A stretch of 33,687 nt of DNA from Bifidobacteriaceae bacterium UBA2724 (GCA_002353815.1 DEKK01000009.1:1-33687); one strand, 5' to 3'. Numbered from the stretch's first letter, positions 14,379 to 23,877 are shown. Made by a program: numbers and translations. Notes: generated by a model not told the origin, from the sequence alone.

Positions 14379-15677
14379 ATGGCAAACAATGACGCACCGA
14401 TTCGTGTTGCCCTGCTGGGCGCGGGAACCGTCGGTTCCCAGACCGCACGCCTGCTCGTCGAGCAGGCCGATGAGCTGACTGCCCGCGTGGGCCGTCCGAT
14501 GCAGCTCGTGGGCATCGCAACCCTCGACCCTGTCGAAGCGCCATGGATTGACCAGTCGATCGTGACCGACGACGCGTCCGAGCTCGTGACCCGCGCCGAC
14601 ATCGTGATCGAACTGATCGGCGGCATCGAGCCCGCCCGCACGTTTATCCTCAAGGCCATCGAGAACGGTGCGTCCGTCGTCACTGCCAACAAGGCCCTCC
14701 TCGCCAAGTGCGGCCCCGAGATCTACAAGGCCGCCGAAGACAAAGGCGTGGATATCTACTTCGAAGCCGCCGTGGGCGGCGCCATCCCGATCGTGCGCCC
14801 GCTGCGCGAATCCATGGTGGGAGACCGCATCAACCGCATCATGGGCATCGTCAACGGCACCACGAACTACATCCTTGACGAAATGACCACCAAGGGGCTC
14901 GATTTCGGCGTCGTGCTCAAGGCCGCGCAGGAAGCAGGCTTCGCCGAGGCGAATCCTACGGCCGACATCGACGGCCTGGACGCTGCCTCCAAGGCCGCCA
15001 TCATGGCGTGCCTCGCGTTCCACCGTGACGTGCGCATCGACGATGTGCATGTCGAAGGCATCCGTAACATCACCTCGGCCGACATCGCCGCGGCCAAGGC
15101 GATGCACCGCGTCATCAAGCTGCTCGCCGTCGTGAAGCAGAACGAGAAGGACGAGATCTCCGCTGGCGTGTATCCGATCATGCTCCCGGAGACCCACCAG
15201 CTCGCCAAGGTCGGCGGTTCGTTCAACGCCGTGTTCGTCGAGGGCGAGGCGAGCGACGACCTGATGTTCTACGGCCGTGGCGCCGGTGGCGCCCCCACCG
15301 CTTCCGCCGTCGTGGGCGACGTGGTCACCGAGGCCCGCCACCGCGTGGCCGGCACCGTGGGCCCCGACATCCCGCTGTATTCCAATGCGCCGATTCTCGA
15401 CGCCGCCGACGAGACCTCGAGCTACATGCTGCGCATGAGCGTCTACGACAAGCCGGGTGTGCTTGCCGTCGCGGCACAGATCTTCGCGCAGAACAACGTA
15501 TCGATCAAGACCGTGCAGCAGGTCGAGGCGGAAGGCGCCGACGGCACGCATGAGCTGTGGGTGATCTGCCATCCGGTCACCGACCGCCAGATTCGCGCGG
15601 TCGCGGACTCGCTGGAGAAATCGACCAACGACATCAAGTCCGTGCTGTCTGTCATCCGTGTGTTCGACGAAAACTGA
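14379..15677 (+). CDS. hom: Homoserine dehydrogenase
   Basis: A 432-residue enzyme that reduces aspartate semialdehyde to homoserine with NAD(P)H, the branch point to threonine and methionine. It has the N-terminal Rossmann motif LLGAGTVG (about 12-19), the TANKALLA loop (Lys about 105), the substrate region EANPTADIDGLDAASKAA (about 192-207, catalytic Lys about 205), and a C-terminal ACT domain (about 350-432, starting at MSVYDKPGVLAV) that usually binds threonine for feedback inhibition. The length fits the monofunctional Gram-positive form. The ATG at 14379 follows AAAGG by 9 nt; the in-frame GTG at 14355 lies inside the leader hairpin. thrB follows in the same direction after a terminator-like hairpin. 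Confidence 0.97.
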   Translation: MANNDAPIRVALLGAGTVGSQTARLLVEQADELTARVGRPMQLVGIATLDPVEAPWIDQSIVTDDASELVTRADIVIELIGGIEPARTFILKAIENGASVVTANKALLAKCGPEIYKAAEDKGVDIYFEAAVGGAIPIVRPLRESMVGDRINRIMGIVNGTTNYILDEMTTKGLDFGVVLKAAQEAGFAEANPTADIDGLDAASKAAIMACLAFHRDVRIDDVHVEGIRNITSADIAAAKAMHRVIKLLAVVKQNEKDEISAGVYPIMLPETHQLAKVGGSFNAVFVEGEASDDLMFYGRGAGGAPTASAVVGDVVTEARHRVAGTVGPDIPLYSNAPILDAADETSSYMLRMSVYDKPGVLAVAAQIFAQNNVSIKTVQQVEAEGADGTHELWVICHPVTDRQIRAVADSLEKSTNDIKSVLSVIRVFDEN

Positions 15678-15690
15678 TGCATTGCAATGA

Positions 15691-15725
15691 CCCCGTCGGC
15701 GTGAGCTCGGCGGGGCCGTTTGTTT
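15691..15725 (+). terminator. Terminator or attenuator between hom and thrB
   Basis: CCCCGTCG (15691-15698) and CGGCGGGG (15708-15715) form 8 pairs with one wobble, followed by CCGTTTGTTT. It may reduce rather than stop read-through into thrB. Confidence 0.7.
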
Positions 15726-15820
15726 GACAAGGCGCGCCGCGCATCCACTCCGGTTCCCCGGCGCCATCGCCGCGCGCCGGCCGGTCGGCGAACGCCCATC
15801 AACCGCAAGGAAGGTACACA

Positions 15821-16900
15821 ATGTCCGAAATGTCACATGATGTGCAGGCCGCGCAGGCGGCATCCGCGCAGATCCCGTCCGTCGTGCACGTGTCGGTGCC
15901 CGCCACCAGCGCGAACCTCGGCCCCGGTTTCGATGTGGCCGGCCTTGCGCTGGGCATGCACGACGACATCGAATTCGAGCGTCTGCCCGAAGGCGAAACC
16001 CGCATCGAGATCCACGGCGAAGGCGAAGACACCTTGCCGCGCGACGCCTCGCACCTCATGGTCCGGGCATACGACCAGGCATGCGTCGCGTTCGGGTTCC
16101 CCCACACCGGCATCCGCATCGACGCCACGAACCGCATCCCGCAGGCGCGCGGCATGGGATCCAGCGCCAGCGCCATCACCGCTGGGGTGACCGCGGCCGC
16201 CGCGCTCAACGGACAGGCCATCGAGGGCGCCGTCCGCGACCGCGTGTTCGACATCGCCGCGCGCATCGAGGGGCACCCCGACAACGTGGCGCCCGCCGTG
16301 TACGGCAACATGACCGTCTCATGGAACTTCAAAGCGGCCGAGGAGGTCCCCTCGCGCGAAGCCGACGCCCCGGGCGTGCTGTGCGCCGATGGGTCGGGCG
16401 CCAGGTTCCCTGGCGAATCCACGGTTTTCGCATCCGGATACCACACCCACGTGTATCCCGTCTCGGAACGCATCCATGCGTGGATCTTCGTGCCCGATTA
16501 TGAGCTCAGCACTGAACGCGCGCGCCAGGCACTGCCGGCGCAGGTCCCGTATTCCGACGCGCTTCTCAACGTATCGCGCGTTGCGCTGCTCCCCGCCGTG
16601 CTCGGCGGCGACTGCGGCGATGACACCAACGCCGTGCTCTTCAGCGCCACCGCCGACAAGCTGCACCAGAGCTACCGCGCCTCGCTCATGGAACCCAGCG
16701 CGGCCCTCATGGGGCGCCTGCGCGCCTTTGGCTACGCATCCATGATCTCCGGCGCAGGCCCGTGCGTCATCTGCCTGCATGACGGCGATGCCAGCGACAG
16801 CATCGCCGCCGTCATCGCAGAATCGTTGGAATCGGGCCATTGGCGCATGATCCATCTGCCGATCGACACCCAGGGCGTGAACGCCACCGTCGTTCGTTGA
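15821..16900 (+). CDS. thrB: Homoserine kinase
   Basis: A 359-residue GHMP-family kinase that makes O-phosphohomoserine from homoserine and ATP, the step before threonine synthase. PATSANLGPGFD (about 26-37) is the N-terminal GHMP motif. The phosphate-binding loop GMGSSASAITAG lies at about 111-122, with EGHPDNVAPAVYG after it and SGAGPCV near the C-terminus, all as expected. The protein is somewhat longer than the roughly 310-residue average because of the first 20 residues and an internal insertion at about 178-210. The ATG at 15821 follows AAGGAAGG with a normal gap. It lies behind hom, with which it forms a short threonine pathway unit; thrC is not in the window. Confidence 0.96.
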   Translation: MSEMSHDVQAAQAASAQIPSVVHVSVPATSANLGPGFDVAGLALGMHDDIEFERLPEGETRIEIHGEGEDTLPRDASHLMVRAYDQACVAFGFPHTGIRIDATNRIPQARGMGSSASAITAGVTAAAALNGQAIEGAVRDRVFDIAARIEGHPDNVAPAVYGNMTVSWNFKAAEEVPSREADAPGVLCADGSGARFPGESTVFASGYHTHVYPVSERIHAWIFVPDYELSTERARQALPAQVPYSDALLNVSRVALLPAVLGGDCGDDTNAVLFSATADKLHQSYRASLMEPSAALMGRLRAFGYASMISGAGPCVICLHDGDASDSIAAVIAESLESGHWRMIHLPIDTQGVNATVVR

Positions 16901-17004
16901 TCCGAACCGCGCCCATCGTCTGCCCTGCGCGGCTGGTGCGCGGCATGCGGGTCCATCTGCAGGGGCGTCACGCGGCAGTTTTCGAAAAGAGGTAGGAAGG
17001 CATT

Positions 17005-18384
17005 ATGAGCATCCCGGTCATTCTTGCATCGCAGTCCCGTCCGCGCCGCAACCTGCTGGTGCAATCGGGCATCCTTCCCACGATCCGTGTGTCGAAGGTC
17101 GACGAACCCGCGGCGCTCGCGGCGGAGGCTGCGTGCCGTGGGCTGGACGATGCCTCGCGCCTCACGCCGAAAGAACAGGTGTCGGCGCTCGCCAGCGCCA
17201 AGGCCCATGCCGTCGCGGCGCTGTACCGCCAGACGGCCGAGACTGCGCACAACGCCACAGGGGAGCTGGTCGTCAGCCGTCCGCTCGACGATGGATATGG
17301 CTCGGTGTCGCAGACCCTGCCCATCAGCGAGGCCCTGCGCAATCACGAAGGCATGATGAACGCCGCGTCGGGGCCGGTCCTCATCGGCTGCGATTCGATG
17401 TTCGAATTCGGCGGCCATGTCTACGGCAAGCCCCACACGCCGCAGGTTGCACGCGAACGTCTGCTCGCGATGAGCGGCGGCGAAGGCGTGCTGTGGACGG
17501 GGCATACAGTGATCGACCTGGCCAGCGGACGTGAGGCGAGCCGCGTGAGCCGTGCCGTGGTGCGTTTCGCCAAGTTCACCCCCGCCGACGCCGATGCGTA
17601 CATCGCCACCGGGGAGCCGCTCGAAGTGGCCGGATGCTTCACGTTGGAAGGGCTCGGTGGCCCATTCATCGACTCGATCGACGGAGACCCCAGCGGCATC
17701 ATCGGCCTGAGCCTGCCGACGGTGCGCTTGTTGGTGGAAGAACTGGGAATCGCCTGGCGCGACCTGTGGAACCTCGTGGGCTCCAACGCGGTCAAGCCCG
17801 GCGTCTCTCTGGAACCCGCCGTCGACGATGCGGCGGCGAACGCGGCCTCCGGCGCAAAAGGCAAAGCCCCCAAGGAGAACGTGCACCAGCCAGGCGACGG
17901 ATGGGTGGCGTGCGCCTGCGGGCATCGGCATTGGGGCACGAACGGAGCATCCGGCGTGCTGCTCGCCCGCCGGGACGCCACGACTGGCGAAGTGACGCAT
18001 GTGCTGCTGCAGCATCGTGCGCTGTGGAGCGCCGAAGGGGGCACCTGGGGCGCGCCGGGCGGCGCCACGGCGACGGGCGAAAGCCCGCTGGAAGGCGCGC
18101 TGCGGGAAAGCTACGAAGAGGCCAACATCCATCCCGAAGACATCGATGTGGTGGGCGCGTACCTGGAGACGCATGGCACGTGGGGATACACCACCGTGCT
18201 GGCATTCGAGAAGCCGGGCCATACCGTGGTGCCGCGGGCGAACGACGACGAAAGCCTCGAGGTCATGTGGGTGCCGCTCAAAGGCGTGGACAACCTCACG
18301 CTGCTGTCGGCCATGCGTCGCGACTGGGACGGCTTCGTGGAGCGGCTGAAGAGAATCTCGGCTGCGATGCGCGACGGGAAATGA
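17005..18384 (+). CDS. Maf-Nudix fusion, nucleotide pyrophosphatase/hydrolase
   Basis: A 459-residue two-domain protein. Residues 1-265 are a Maf domain, whose family hydrolyses non-canonical or excess nucleoside triphosphates to monophosphates. It shows ILASQSRPRRNLL (about 6-18), GCDSMF with the catalytic Asp (about 128-133), GKP, and the loop LEGLGGPFIDSIDGDPSGIIGL. A 40-50 residue insertion (about 48-115) makes it longer than the roughly 200-residue norm. Residues 295-455 are a Nudix hydrolase with a box close to consensus, GATATGE-x7-RESYEEANI, in which Asn replaces the usual Gly near the end. Both domains clean the nucleotide pool, so a bifunctional sanitising enzyme is likely. The ATG at 17005 has AGGAAGG upstream. 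The gene starts 104 bp after thrB and ends before a strong convergent hairpin. Confidence 0.9.
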   Translation: MSIPVILASQSRPRRNLLVQSGILPTIRVSKVDEPAALAAEAACRGLDDASRLTPKEQVSALASAKAHAVAALYRQTAETAHNATGELVVSRPLDDGYGSVSQTLPISEALRNHEGMMNAASGPVLIGCDSMFEFGGHVYGKPHTPQVARERLLAMSGGEGVLWTGHTVIDLASGREASRVSRAVVRFAKFTPADADAYIATGEPLEVAGCFTLEGLGGPFIDSIDGDPSGIIGLSLPTVRLLVEELGIAWRDLWNLVGSNAVKPGVSLEPAVDDAAANAASGAKGKAPKENVHQPGDGWVACACGHRHWGTNGASGVLLARRDATTGEVTHVLLQHRALWSAEGGTWGAPGGATATGESPLEGALRESYEEANIHPEDIDVVGAYLETHGTWGYTTVLAFEKPGHTVVPRANDDESLEVMWVPLKGVDNLTLLSAMRRDWDGFVERLKRISAAMRDGK

Positions 18385-18413
18385 ACCGTCGGACGCAGCG
18401 CCACGCCGTACAT

Positions 18414-18445
18414 GCCGTGTCGGTGCAAGACCGCACCGACACGGC
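18414..18445. terminator. Strong hairpin between convergent Maf-Nudix and AEC genes
   Basis: GCCGTGTCGGTGC (18414-18426) and GCACCGACACGGC (18433-18445) make a perfect 13-bp stem with a 6-nt loop. No T tract is present on either side, but the position between convergent genes suggests a shared terminator. Confidence 0.65.
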
Positions 18446-18498
18446 GTAACGCGGCATGGCGCGAGGCCGCACAACGCGGCGCCCTGTGACATCGGCCG

Positions 18499-19443
18499 CT
18501 AGCCCAGCACCAACGAGATGATGGCGATGATGATCGGGGAACTCAGCGTGCTCAGTAGGATGCCGTCGCGCGCGAACTGCATGCCCACTCCGTAGCGGGC
18601 CGCATAGTTGTAGACGTTCTGCCCGCACGGAAGGGCGGCGAGCACCACGCATCCATAGAGCACGGTGCCGCGGAAGCCCATCATGAAATACGCCAGCAGG
18701 AAGGCGACGATCGGCATGACGAGGTTCTTGAGCACCACCACGGAGATGGTCGCCGAACGGTCGGACTGCTTCTTGATCGGGTTCGAGCCGCGCAGCGACA
18801 TGCCGAAGGCCATGAGAATCATGGGCACGGCGGACCCGCCGATGATGTTGATTGGGTCGAACAACCAGTCGGGGACCACAAAGAACCCCGCCCGCGAGCT
18901 GATCCACGAGATGAGGATGCCGCCGAGCGAACCGATGAGCAGGGGCTGGCGGAGCGGCTGCGTCAGGATCTTCTTCGCGCTGGCCTTGCCCGACGTCGCG
19001 ATGTCAAGAGTCGTGAGGGCGATCGGTGTGAACAGCGCCTGCTGCATGACCAGGATCGGCGCCACCAATCCAGGGTTGCCGAGGATGTACTGTGCGATCG
19101 GCAGGCCGATGTTGTTGGAGTTCAGGTACATCGAATTGAGGCAGCCCACCGTGGCGTTCGCCACGTCCATGTGGAAGAAAATCCTGTTGAGTACGAAGAA
19201 AATCACGGCCACGGCCAGCGCTGAGAGGAACGCCACGATGATCGACGAGTGGAAGATCACGCCGAGGTCCTGCTTCGACAGCGTGGCGAACATGAGGCAG
19301 GGGTTCGAAATGAAGAAGGCGAACCGGTTGAGCACCATCTGCGCTTGGGGCCCGCCGATGCGCAGGCGCGCGGCGACATAGCCGACCGCGATGATGATGC
19401 CGATGACGGCGAAGCCTTCAAGAGCATTGAAAAGCCCTGCCAT
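18499..19443 (-). CDS. AEC (auxin efflux carrier) family transporter
   Basis: A 314-residue membrane protein with about ten hydrophobic segments in two inverted halves, as in the AEC/BART superfamily. Family hallmarks are the N-terminal GYVAARLRI, the helix-4 region YLNSNNIGLPIAQYILG and the C-terminal ALPCGQNVYNYAARYGV, which resembles the conserved Asn-Pro crossover motif. Bacterial members export organic anions such as malate or malonate, or act without known substrate; the substrate here is unknown. The minus-strand ATG at 19443 is chosen because AAGGAGG (complement of 19448-19454) lies just upstream; an in-frame ATG at 19485 has none and would run into dapE. The gene is divergent from dapE with only 40 bp between start codons. 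Confidence 0.88.
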   Translation of the reverse strand: MAGLFNALEGFAVIGIIIAVGYVAARLRIGGPQAQMVLNRFAFFISNPCLMFATLSKQDLGVIFHSSIIVAFLSALAVAVIFFVLNRIFFHMDVANATVGCLNSMYLNSNNIGLPIAQYILGNPGLVAPILVMQQALFTPIALTTLDIATSGKASAKKILTQPLRQPLLIGSLGGILISWISSRAGFFVVPDWLFDPINIIGGSAVPMILMAFGMSLRGSNPIKKQSDRSATISVVVLKNLVMPIVAFLLAYFMMGFRGTVLYGCVVLAALPCGQNVYNYAARYGVGMQFARDGILLSTLSSPIIIAIISLVLG

Positions 19444-19470
19444 ACGCCCTCCTTCTGTTCGTGCGTCCTT

Positions 19471-19483
19471 TATCATAGTGTTC
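19471..19483 (+). promoter_or_regulatory. -10-like box directly before dapE, predicted leaderless
   Basis: TATCAT (19471-19476) lies 7 nt before the dapE ATG, and there is no Shine-Dalgarno site. The divergent transporter gene's own ribosome binding site occupies 19448-19454, so any -35 element would overlap it. Confidence 0.5.
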
Positions 19484-20674
19484 ATGGCTCAGATTGATTA
19501 CGACGCTTCCGCTTCTACAAGTGCGACATTGAATTCGCTTGCCATGCAACTGTGTGCGCAGTATTCGGTGTCTGATTCGGAGACCGAGCTGACCGATGCG
19601 GTCGAGCGGTTCCTGCGCGGGTTTGACCACCTGCAGGTGAGACGTTCGGGTGACACGGTGGTCGCTTCGACGAATTTCGGGCTGCCCACCCGCGTCATTC
19701 TTGCTGGACACCTCGACACGGTGCCCGTCATCGAGAATTTCCCGCCGTGCTGGTATGAACCCGGCGACGAGCGCATCCGCTCCGATGTACGCGAGGGCCA
19801 CGAGAACGAGCGCGTGCTGTGGGGGCGCGGATGCGTCGACATGAAGGGTTCGGACGCCGTGTTCCTGTGGCTCGCCGCCACGCTCACCAATCCGAAGAGC
19901 GACATCACCTACGTGTTCTATGACCATGAAGAAGTCTCGGCTGAGAAGAACGGCCTGGGCAAGGTGGCGCTCGCGCATCCCGAGTGGCTGCGTGGCGAGT
20001 TCGCCGTGATCGGCGAACCCACGGCGTGCGGCATCGAGGGCGGCTGCAACGGCACCATGCGATTCGACGTCATCACGCATGGCGTGGCGGCACATTCGGC
20101 GCGCGCCTGGATGGGCGACAACGCGATCCACAAGGCCGCCGACATCCTCAACAGGCTCAACGCATACCAGCCGCAGGACATCGAGGTGGACGGTCTGGTG
20201 TACCGCGAAGGCCTCAACGCCACGCTGATCAGCGGTGGTCAGGGCACCAACGTGATCCCCGACGAATGCCGCGTGCACGTGAACTACCGTTTCGCGCCCG
20301 ACAAAGACATCGCCCAGGCCAAGGCGCTGATGTTCGGGGCGGACTGCCCCGTGGCGCTGGGCGGCGGCGAGTGCAAGGCCACGGGCGGCGTGTTCGAGGG
20401 ATTCGACATCGAGATGAAGGACGAAAGCCCCTCCGCCCGCCCCGGCCTGAACGACGCCACGGCACTGCAGCTCGTGCATCTGGTCAAGGAGCGCACCGGA
20501 CGCGACCCCGTCGCCAAGCTCGGCTGGACCGACGTCGCGCGGTTCTCGCGGCTGGGGATTCCTGCCGTGAACCTGGGCGCGGGCAATCCGCTTTTCGCCC
20601 ACAAAGCCGACGAGCAGCTTCCCGAAGGCGACCTCGTGGAGATGGCCGGCATCCTCCACGATTGGCTTTCGTGA
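19484..20674 (+). CDS. dapE: Succinyl-diaminopimelate desuccinylase
   Basis: A 396-residue M20-family metallohydrolase that removes succinate from N-succinyl-LL-diaminopimelate, feeding lysine and peptidoglycan synthesis. Metal ligands and catalytic residues are visible: AGHLDTVP (His/Asp, about 73-80), GRGCVDMKG (bridging Asp, about 114-122), DHEE (general-base Glu, about 146-149), GEPTA (about 177) and the C-terminal FAHKADE His. GWTDVARF (about 347) is typical of actinobacterial DapE. The length is normal. The start at ATG 19484 was chosen because a -10-like box lies 7 nt upstream and the next in-frame region upstream is the transporter leader. It is monocistronic, with rne 380 bp downstream. 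Confidence 0.93.
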   Translation: MAQIDYDASASTSATLNSLAMQLCAQYSVSDSETELTDAVERFLRGFDHLQVRRSGDTVVASTNFGLPTRVILAGHLDTVPVIENFPPCWYEPGDERIRSDVREGHENERVLWGRGCVDMKGSDAVFLWLAATLTNPKSDITYVFYDHEEVSAEKNGLGKVALAHPEWLRGEFAVIGEPTACGIEGGCNGTMRFDVITHGVAAHSARAWMGDNAIHKAADILNRLNAYQPQDIEVDGLVYREGLNATLISGGQGTNVIPDECRVHVNYRFAPDKDIAQAKALMFGADCPVALGGGECKATGGVFEGFDIEMKDESPSARPGLNDATALQLVHLVKERTGRDPVAKLGWTDVARFSRLGIPAVNLGAGNPLFAHKADEQLPEGDLVEMAGILHDWLS

Positions 20675-21054
20675 CCTCGCGTGATTCCGTCATCGAGCCC
20701 GCGATGGAAGACAGCGGTTTGCGACTCGGGGTCGCGGTGCCGGCATCGCCGTCCGCGGCCCCGAGCGTTTTTCAATGCCGTGAAGCAATGCGCAGCCCTG
20801 ATGCGTCGTGATATGAATTCCATCTGTGCCATTGACTAACGGAACGTGAAAGTTGTGACATACTTATAGACGGTGGTTCTGCATGACCGCCATGCGCAGA
20901 GGCGTAGATCCCCTCCACGATGACATGCGGAGCGATGGCGTCCGCCCTGTGCTAAGCAGACTTTTTCGGAAGAGTCCGGGCAAGCGTAACGCGGTGAGAG
21001 CGCGGAGGCCCCCGGCGTGATTTGGGCATGATGCAGCGCGTCCGTAGGAGAACC
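20675..21054. other. Intergenic region upstream of rne
   Basis: 380 bp with no supported gene. AT-rich stretches near 20832 (TTGACT) and 20865 (TATAGA) are promoter-like, but the two boxes are too far apart to be one promoter. This would leave a leader of roughly 180 nt before rne, which could be a target for RNase E autoregulation, as known for the E. coli gene. That comparison is inference. Confidence 0.5.
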
Positions 21055-23808
21055 GTGTCTACGACAGACAATGACAAAACTGAATCTATGACGTCATCCT
21101 CGGCATCGTCGACGGTGCGCAGGCGTTCGCGCGGCCGCCGCGTGGTGCGCGGCGTGGGCGAGACGAGCTCCACCGTGATGACCACCGCCACCGAATCCCA
21201 GGACACCGTGCCCGATGTCCCCATGCCGCCGGTACCTGCCGAGGACGGCACGAACGGCAAAGGCGAAGCGACCTCCGCCGCCCCCAAGGCGACGCGTTCC
21301 CGCTCCCGCCGCCGCGCCAAGGCGGATTCCGCACGCAAGGAACGCATCGACAAACTTGCCTCCGAGATTTTCCTCGACCCGGGCGTTCCTGCGCCGCAGG
21401 AGCCCGAGGACGCCGATGGCGATGCCCGCATCGACTCCGACGGCGCGCAGGCCGCGCGTCCTCGCGTCCGCCGTCGTCGTTCTCAGGTCGCCGCGCGTCG
21501 GTCCGAGACCGAGAACCAGACCGCTGAACGCGAATCCGCCGCGGCCGAGCAAAGCGCCGATGGCGGGGACGCCCCGTCCGCACGCGCCCGTCGCGCCCGC
21601 AGCGCAGTGAGCCAGATTCTCGAATTCTCGAGCCCCGCTTCCACGCAGCCCGGCCGCGCGCATACTGCTGGCAACCGTTCCATGATGTCGTTGCTTTTCC
21701 AGGAGCCCGCTCCGACGGTGCCCGCCAAGCCGGAATCCGACGAGCGGGACTCTTTCGAAGAGGAGGCGACCACGCGTTCGCGCCGCCGTCGCCGTCGTTC
21801 CTCGTCGGCGGAGGATCGTGAAACCCGCGAATCTCGCGAGTCCCCCGATGACCGTGCCGACGACAACGCCGATGACGACCAGCCGCGTTCCGGCAGGTCG
21901 CGCCGTTCGCGTCGCATGAACGCACAGGAGCGCCGTGCCGCGGCCGAGGTCGAGCAGATCGAAACCGATCTCGAGTACGACGACATCGACTACCGTCCGA
22001 TCGAAGACGAGCATCGTGATGGCGGAAGCGCTTCCGGTTCTGTGCAGGAGCCGGCCGAGGAGGTGCCCACGCGTTCGCGCCGTCGTCGCCGTCGCCATGA
22101 GGAAGAGGCGGAGGCCGAGTCCGAAGAGGCGACCACCGTCACCCGCCGTCGCCGTCGCCGCCGCGGCGCCAAGAGCGAGGAAGAAAAGGAATCCATCCCG
22201 CGCTCGCGCAAGCAGCAGTACATCGACGAGATCACCGACATCGAGGGCTCCACGCGACTCGAAGCCAAGAAGCAGCGCCGCCGCGACAACCGCCGCGACC
22301 GCTCCCGCCAGAACCTCATCACCGAGCAGGACTTCCTCTCCCGCCGCGAAAGCGTCAATCGCATTATGGTGGTGCGTGAGAAGGAGCGTCATACCCAGAT
22401 TTCCGTCATCGAAGACAACACGCTCGTCGAGCATTATGTCTCCGACATCCAGGAGGTCTCGTCCGTCGGAAACATCTACCTGGGCCGCGTGCAGAACGTG
22501 CTGCCCAGCATGGAGGCCGCTTTCGTCGACATCGGCCAGGCCCGCAACGGCGTGCTCTACGCTGGCGAGGTGAACTGGGACACGACCCGTCTCGAAGGCC
22601 AGCCGCGCCGCATCGAACTCGCGTTCAAGTCCGGCGACCCCGTGCTGGTGCAGGTCACCAAGGACCCGATCGGCCACAAGGGCGCGCGACTGACCTCCCA
22701 GGTCACCCTCGCGGGGCGTTTCCTCGTCCTTGTGCCGTCCGGCGGTATGACCGGCGTGAGTCGCAAGCTGCCCGCTCATGAGCGCGCCCGCCTCAAGTCC
22801 ATCGTGTCGAAGATCGCGCCGAAAGACATGGGCGTGATCATCCGCACCGCCGCCGAAGGTGCGTCGGAGGATGCCATCGTCAAGGACCTTGAGCATCTGC
22901 GCAACCAGTGGGAGCACATCACCGCAAAGCAGCAGGAATACCAGCATTCGCGCAAGCCCCATCTGCTTCAGGGCGAGCCGGATGTGGCAATCCGAGTCGT
23001 GCGCGATATCTTCAACGACGACTTCGGCAAGCTCGTCGTACAGGGCGACAAGGTCTATGACCGCATCGCCCAGTACCTTGAGTCCACGGCCCCGGATCTG
23101 TTCGACCGCCTTGAGAAGTGGAACCCTGAGGAGCACGGCGGCAAGGACGTCTTCGACAAGTGGTCCATCGACAGCCAGCTGCGCAAGGGCATGGAGCGCA
23201 AGGTGTATCTGCCGTCCGGCGGTTCGCTGGTCATCGACCGCACCGAGGCCATGACCACGATCGACGTGAACACCGGACGCTACATCGGCCGGGGCAAGTC
23301 ACTTGAGGAGACCGTGACACGCTGCAACCTCGAGGCGGCCGAGGAAATAGTGCGCCAGCTGCGCCTGCGCGATATCGGTGGCATGATCATGATCGATTTC
23401 GTCGACATGGTGCTGCCCGCCAACCGCGATCTCGTGCTGCGCCGCCTCGTGGAATGCCTTTCGCGCGACCGCACCAAGCATCAGGTCGCCGAGGTGACCT
23501 CGCTGGGTCTGGTGCAGATGACGCGCAAGCGTGTGGGCCAGGGTCTGGTCGAGGCGTTCTCCGAGGAATGCCCCACCTGCAAGGGCCGCGGGTTCATTCT
23601 GCACGACGAGCCGATCGTGTCGGCGTCATACGACGACCCATACGCGCTCAAGGGCGGCGATCCATTCGTCAAGACGAACAAGCATAACCACGGCACCCAG
23701 GTGCCCGAGCACGAGATCCGTCCGGCGTCCACGGCGGCGGTGAAGGCCAAGCTGGCGCAGATTGCTGCGGCGGCGCAGGCTGCTTCGGGAGACGACCGGG
23801 TGCGCTGA
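21055..23808 (+). CDS. rne: Ribonuclease E/G family endoribonuclease
   Basis: A 917-residue protein, the main mRNA and rRNA processing endonuclease. The first 430 residues are a low-complexity extension rich in Arg, Ser, Glu and Ala with several RRRRRR-like blocks, probably disordered and RNA-binding; in actinobacteria the extra region is often N-terminal. The catalytic part starts at about 435. It includes the S1 domain (NIYLGRVQNVL to about 560), the two metal-binding Asp in TTIDVNTG (about 737) and MIMIDFVDM (about 780), and the Zn-link CPTCKGRG (Cys about 839 and 842) that joins dimers. The GTG at 21055 follows GTAGGAG by 4 nt; the ATG at 21022 lacks a ribosome binding site. rplU and rpmA follow with their own promoter. 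Confidence 0.95.
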   Translation: MSTTDNDKTESMTSSSASSTVRRRSRGRRVVRGVGETSSTVMTTATESQDTVPDVPMPPVPAEDGTNGKGEATSAAPKATRSRSRRRAKADSARKERIDKLASEIFLDPGVPAPQEPEDADGDARIDSDGAQAARPRVRRRRSQVAARRSETENQTAERESAAAEQSADGGDAPSARARRARSAVSQILEFSSPASTQPGRAHTAGNRSMMSLLFQEPAPTVPAKPESDERDSFEEEATTRSRRRRRRSSSAEDRETRESRESPDDRADDNADDDQPRSGRSRRSRRMNAQERRAAAEVEQIETDLEYDDIDYRPIEDEHRDGGSASGSVQEPAEEVPTRSRRRRRRHEEEAEAESEEATTVTRRRRRRRGAKSEEEKESIPRSRKQQYIDEITDIEGSTRLEAKKQRRRDNRRDRSRQNLITEQDFLSRRESVNRIMVVREKERHTQISVIEDNTLVEHYVSDIQEVSSVGNIYLGRVQNVLPSMEAAFVDIGQARNGVLYAGEVNWDTTRLEGQPRRIELAFKSGDPVLVQVTKDPIGHKGARLTSQVTLAGRFLVLVPSGGMTGVSRKLPAHERARLKSIVSKIAPKDMGVIIRTAAEGASEDAIVKDLEHLRNQWEHITAKQQEYQHSRKPHLLQGEPDVAIRVVRDIFNDDFGKLVVQGDKVYDRIAQYLESTAPDLFDRLEKWNPEEHGGKDVFDKWSIDSQLRKGMERKVYLPSGGSLVIDRTEAMTTIDVNTGRYIGRGKSLEETVTRCNLEAAEEIVRQLRLRDIGGMIMIDFVDMVLPANRDLVLRRLVECLSRDRTKHQVAEVTSLGLVQMTRKRVGQGLVEAFSEECPTCKGRGFILHDEPIVSASYDDPYALKGGDPFVKTNKHNHGTQVPEHEIRPASTAAVKAKLAQIAAAAQAASGDDRVR

Positions 23809-23877
23809 GTCGGTGAACCCCGAGCGCGCCATGCGCCCGGGCATTGTCTTCTCAGCGTGTCTTTCTGTACGCTCGAT

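Noticed and set aside
14277..15863. 528-residue minus-strand frame opposite hom
   Set aside because: Shadow of a fully recognisable homoserine dehydrogenase frame.
21094..23136. 680-residue minus-strand frame opposite rne
   Set aside because: Shadow of the RNase E gene; no start signal and no recognisable motif.
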